Assembly: GCF_907164915.1 (NCBI RefSeq)
Contig: NC_061862.1
Coordinates: 76,874,218-76,938,217, forward strand
Origin: Impatiens glandulifera
Taxonomy: Eukaryota > Streptophyta > Magnoliopsida > Ericales > Balsaminaceae
Reading direction: 5' to 3'
DNA: 64,000 bases
A program made the position numbers and the translations under genes. The notes beneath the pieces are model-generated. The model was not told the origin of the DNA and ran no database searches. It saw only the letters and a program-made list of their open reading frames with translations. Each line of letters opens with the position of its first letter. Positions within the stretch are counted from its first letter, which is position 1. Shown here piece by piece: positions 59,531 to 64,000 of the stretch.

Positions 59531-62500
59531 TATATAAATGTTTTATATTTAAAATTTTGACCAACGTATATTTTTGTGTATATATATTTTGTAGGTAAGA
59601 TAATGACCCACTAATTAATCAATATAGTTGTGTGTAAAATTTTGATCAACTAATTAATCAATATATTGATTAATATGTTATTCATATTTATTTATAATCA
59701 AATTCAAAACAAAAAAGAGTATTTAACATCCATTACTAAAAACACATAGATTAAATTGTAATGTTATGAATGTAAAATAATGTGTTATCTAATTAATAAT
59801 ACACAATTTATGTCTTAAATGGACAATTTAATCTGCAAATTAACAACTTAACCTGTTTACTCTAACAAAAATGGGTTGTGCGTTAGCGTGTAAGGATCTA
59901 GTGATTTCAGAAAACTAGATTTATATATATATATATATGTATAGATTATAAAAAATTAATATAAAAAATCTAAGTTATATAAATGTAACGACTCATGTTT
60001 AAATATTATGTTATTTTAAAATATAAAGTTTTATTAAATTAGTTGGTTAGAGTGTTATATTTATATTATATATATCATTTTTAATATTATTTTTTAAATT
60101 CAATTGTTTCAAATTTTATTGGCAGTAACCTGCAATTTAACCCTCCGATATGTTTACGGTAACAAAAACAAGTTTTGTGGTTTGTCAGAGTGAATACATT
60201 GATTTGAAAAAAAATGGGTTTTTATATATAGATTCTATATAGAAGAGCCCTATTGAATAAATGATACCTTTAATTAGGCTCTAAAAGCCCAATTTATTGA
60301 ATTTGGTCTCTGATCCTCATCAGGCCCAATTGTCTTAGGGCCTTAGTTTTCTTTAATTATTTGATCCTTAAGTTTTAGTTTTCCTTTTTTATTTAAATTA
60401 AAAAAAATATAAGACATTTGTTTTTTTAAATATGGTTATTTCTTAAGTAGTTGAAATGAAAAGTTAGATTCAATTCTCATTAAGAACATATTAATTGAAG
60501 TGAAGAGTGTGCTATTTTTTTAAAATTAAATAAAGAAAAGAAAAAAATTAAAAAATTAAAAAGATATATAGATTACTTTTGAATTCTTTTGTAGTGATGT
60601 ATGTTAGTAATTCTTGAAGCTAGCTATAATCTCACTTTCAACATATATTTATACTTTGAGGTTGCTTAATTGAATTAACTGTTGTTAGTGGATTGGAATT
60701 TTCTAAGAGAAAAAAAAAAAAGATAGGAAAATGAAAGTGTACTTTTTAGAGTAGTTTTGATAGTTAATGGAGTTGGTAATTGATAGTTAAGTCTCAACTG
60801 TTGAACCATTAATTCACTTCCAGTTACCTCTTTTGGACTATTAATTAAATTAAATTCTGTTTCTCAATAATAAATACACAATTTATTAAAAAAAAAATAA
60901 GTTAACATTACTTTACAACAAAATATATAGTCACAATTTCTCATATCTCATATAAAGTAAAAAATTATATCACTACCATCTATTAGTAATGTTAGGGCTG
61001 ACACCTTCATTACAAAAACATGACTTCATTCTTAAATTATCATTTTTGTCCTAACATTACAAATTTTGAAGCTATTATTTCCAAATATGCATTTAAATTT
61101 TATAAGCGAAAGCAATCAAATCGAGATGAGAGATAAATGTGTAAAATCATGTATATTTACCATATTATATTATATTATAGGGTTAAAATATTAATTAAAA
61201 ATGTTATTATATTTAATAAATAATTGATAAATTTAAAAACGTTTTTATGAATATATATAGTTATTATATTATTATAGTTAAAATATTTTAAATTTATTAT
61301 TATTTATTAGAATGCTAAAAGGGAATATTTATTATATATAAATAATAATTGAAATGTAAATATATATATATATATATATATATTAAAATATAAATAATCA
61401 AATTTATAAAAAATAATTATATTTAAATTATATATCAAAATATAAATAATCTAATTTATAAAAATAATAATTTAAAATATATATAAAAATATAAATAATT
61501 TAGTTTATATAAATAATAATTTAAAATATATATCAAAATATAAACTTTATATATAATAAATTTTAAATGTAAAAAAAAATAATAAATAAAACTGAGTTTG
61601 AATAGTAAATAAGTTAGTTTATGAATAATGAACTAGGTTAGTTTGAGAAAGTGAACGCTAAACAAGGTTACTTTGGAAAACCGTCCCGGTCACCCTAGGT
61701 GAGGTGAACCGATTTGAACTCACAACCTTCAAACATTTAATTAACTAACTAGACTAGATAAATTTTTTTTTTTAATTTTAAACAAAATTATTATATATTA
61801 TTATATCTTTTCAATATAACATAAAAGTTGAATAAAATATAAGAATATTTTTTCTTCTAAAGCACCCCAACTTTATATTGGAATTGCATGTGTTTTATGT
61901 TGTATTTGATTCATTTAAATATTTTTATTTGGTAGATAATTTTAAAAGTGATTAATATTATTATTTTAAACGTTTTAAATTTTTTTTGATAAAAAATAGA
62001 TAAAATAATGATTAATTTTTATTGAGATGATTTGAATAATGAACAAATCCATAGATTATAATAAACCTTTGTTGGTTTTTGTTTAAGCCAATTTAAATAT
62101 AGTTTGTTTGAGTGGTTTGTTTCTATATACATTAATTATTATAGTAGTCATTTGATTAATTATTTATTTTAGATATGTATGTTAAGTTTAGATGTAACCA
62201 AATGGGGAATTAATTAATGATGTTATATGACCCCACGAAATATCTACCATCATTAAAATTTGGAAGACTTTTGAAATTGATTGGAAGGTCATCATTATTG
62301 CATGGAATTCAGCATTAACACACATATTCTCTATAGTGTCTTCAAATTATAATGCTACCAACTTTATACTTAACCTTTCAAAACTAAATATTACTTATAC
62401 TTAAATTTTATTAATTATAAACTTAGTACTCTAATACATTAATTATTTAAAAAAAAACCTACAAATTTATTTAATGTTGTATAAATATGGTTCACTCTCA

Positions 62501-64000
62501 AAACTCACTCTTTAAAATTTCAAAACAAACAACCTAGTGTAATCGTTTTTTTCATGTTTTTTTTAATATAATTTTCGTGAATTAGGTTTCGATTAAAGGA
62601 AAGGGATGAACATAGGAGAGTGTTTCGGTTTATAGAGATATTATTCGAGTTGCAATCATACCCTATCCATTTATGTATTGAATAATATGCACACTTCTTT
62701 TTTTAAGGAGTATTTTGTGTGATCAGGAACGGAGTTATGCTCCCACATCCATAGCATGAGTAGTTAAAGCAAGTGATTTCAAACCATAGCATGAGTAGTT
62801 AAAGCAAGTGATTGATTTGAAATTCGAGTTATTTCACAGAGCTTTCACTGGAACCTCCAAATAACTCAAAAAATTTGCCTTGCCCCCTGGCTTGGCTTTC
62901 TAACCGGACACACGGACTTACTATTCTTTCTTGTTTAGGAGCTTAAGCTGGCTTACTTTTTTAGAAAATGTATTATTCAAAAACAGAACACTGGTCCAAA
63001 GTCAACTAATTGAGTATAAGAGATGAATAAAATAGAAAAAAAATTAAAACGACAATGCAAGACAATTTTAGCGTGGAAAAACATTTCTTCAAATCGAGAG
63101 TAAAAAACAACGAACCTGAACAAACCACTTAACAATCCACTATCATCAGCGATGTTACAATTAAGGGTTCACTATAGATATAACCAAACTAGAGTCTAAT
63201 CAATTGCATCAAGATCACACAACAAGTTCGGCAAATAACAACAATTAATAGAAAGAGTAAGATCAACCAAGCTTATCAATTCTACAATTCTTAGAAGTCT
63301 CAGAAAACAGACATTCACCGTTCAGAATGTATCCTCAGATATAACCAACAAACTGTCAACATTTGAAGTCGATCAAACGGTGCAAACTCTAGTAAACAGA
63401 AATCTTCTTCAACTGCTACCTCAAACCTTTAAATCAGTTTTTGCTCTGTTCTCTCTCTTATTATTCTTAAAATTCAATTAACTTACTAAAATCTAAATGA
63501 AAATGAATATCTCTTCACATTATATATCGTGAGCCTAAATAAAGCTGACATTAAGTCTCTAATTAGTTAGGAGAAAATCAAACACCGCGGTGAATCACCT
63601 TCATGCTTGAATTGATGGATGAATTTGTTACCCATTTGGATTTTGATTCTTTTGGGCTATTAAAGATCTACATTTTCAGATTTACTATAGATGCAATGCT
63701 TATTTCTTTTTAATTTTTTTTGATGTTATTTAATAGCTCATTATTTACTACTATTAATCCTAGAGAAAAGAGATACTTAAAATTATTAAAGCTTTGAATA
63801 CTGATATTGAAATGATGAGAATGTCGGATCTTATTCTCTTTCTATCCGAATTATTACAAGAATGTTTTTGGACGACTGTTTTATATATATATTTAATAAA
63901 ATAAAAACTTATTTTAATTAAAAAAAAAGAAGAAAAAAGCATGTCTCACAAATCAGAACAGTAATTACAAGAAGATACAAAAATAAAAAATAATAAAAAA
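59531..64000. other. AT-rich intergenic DNA, no gene seen
   Basis: No exon, RNA gene or clear element ends are recognised. Small items are tRNA-box-like stretches at about 60017-60150 and 61690-61765, a TA run near 61360, and a short direct duplication of CATAGCATGAGTAGTTAAAG near 62751 and 62785. The segment 62720-63660 has higher GC and may be an old element fragment, but nothing in it is identifiable. Confidence 0.45.

Noticed and set aside
1..64000. A novel multi-gene defence, biosynthetic or CRISPR-like system
   Set aside because: The protein-coding genes are unrelated plant housekeeping or signalling genes; repeats are explained by plant transposons, organelle DNA and SINE-like units, and no spacer-repeat array is present.

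Overview
This window looks like nuclear DNA from a flowering plant, probably a eudicot. It is AT-rich and gene-poor. It carries four intron-containing genes with plant orthologues, fragments of plastid and probably mitochondrial DNA, and a dense load of LTR retrotransposons, CACTA elements, MITEs and SINE-like repeats. No CRISPR arrays, operons or other prokaryotic features are seen.

Layout: 1-4480 is AT-rich intergenic DNA with an 815-bp Harbinger-like element and a 411-bp hAT-like MITE. 4482-8051 (+) is a DUF630/DUF632 gene (APSR1/NRG2 family, 4 coding exons). 9073-10990 (-) is a RabD2/Rab1-type GTPase (8 coding exons, 203 codons). 11.6-15.5 kb holds diverged repeats, a fold-back MITE and a pair of long direct repeats. 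16.06-16.99 kb is inserted plastid DNA joining rpl2 to ndhF. 17.9-19.9 kb is a decayed, internally duplicated OBGC-like GTPase pseudogene. 20461-22019 (+) is MAGO NASHI (3 exons, 152 aa). 22.56-23.2 kb is an organelle-derived insert with a tRNA-Asp remnant. 23.3-25.6 kb is an array of nine units, most of which carry tRNA-like A-box and/or B-box sequences. 25.6-31.4 kb is intergenic with one MITE. 31821-34692 (+) is an ELMO-domain gene (9 coding exons, 274 aa).

36.1-59.5 kb is a nest of mobile elements. A CACTA (En/Spm, PTTA-type) element on the minus strand appears to run from about 59.5 kb down to about 36.5 kb. Its TNP2-like transposase lies at 56-57.9 kb and its Transposase_24-like gene at 38.3-41.5 kb. 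Inside it sit a hAT-like MITE with a perfect 8-bp target duplication, a smaller CACTA-like element, a composite Ty1/copia element (42605-47250), and a nearly complete Ty1/copia element (47345-55079, TSD TAAAC). Between the transposase and the right terminus lies a fragment resembling the C-terminal part of the AP-4 beta-adaptin gene, probably a captured host sequence. 59.5-64 kb is intergenic.

The four genes serve unrelated housekeeping or signalling roles: nutrient/root signalling, ER-Golgi traffic, exon junction complex, and an ELMO protein of unknown plant role. They do not form a pathway. Exon boundaries were worked out by hand from GT/AG sites, reading-frame phase and recalled family conservation. 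They have not been checked against transcripts or databases.
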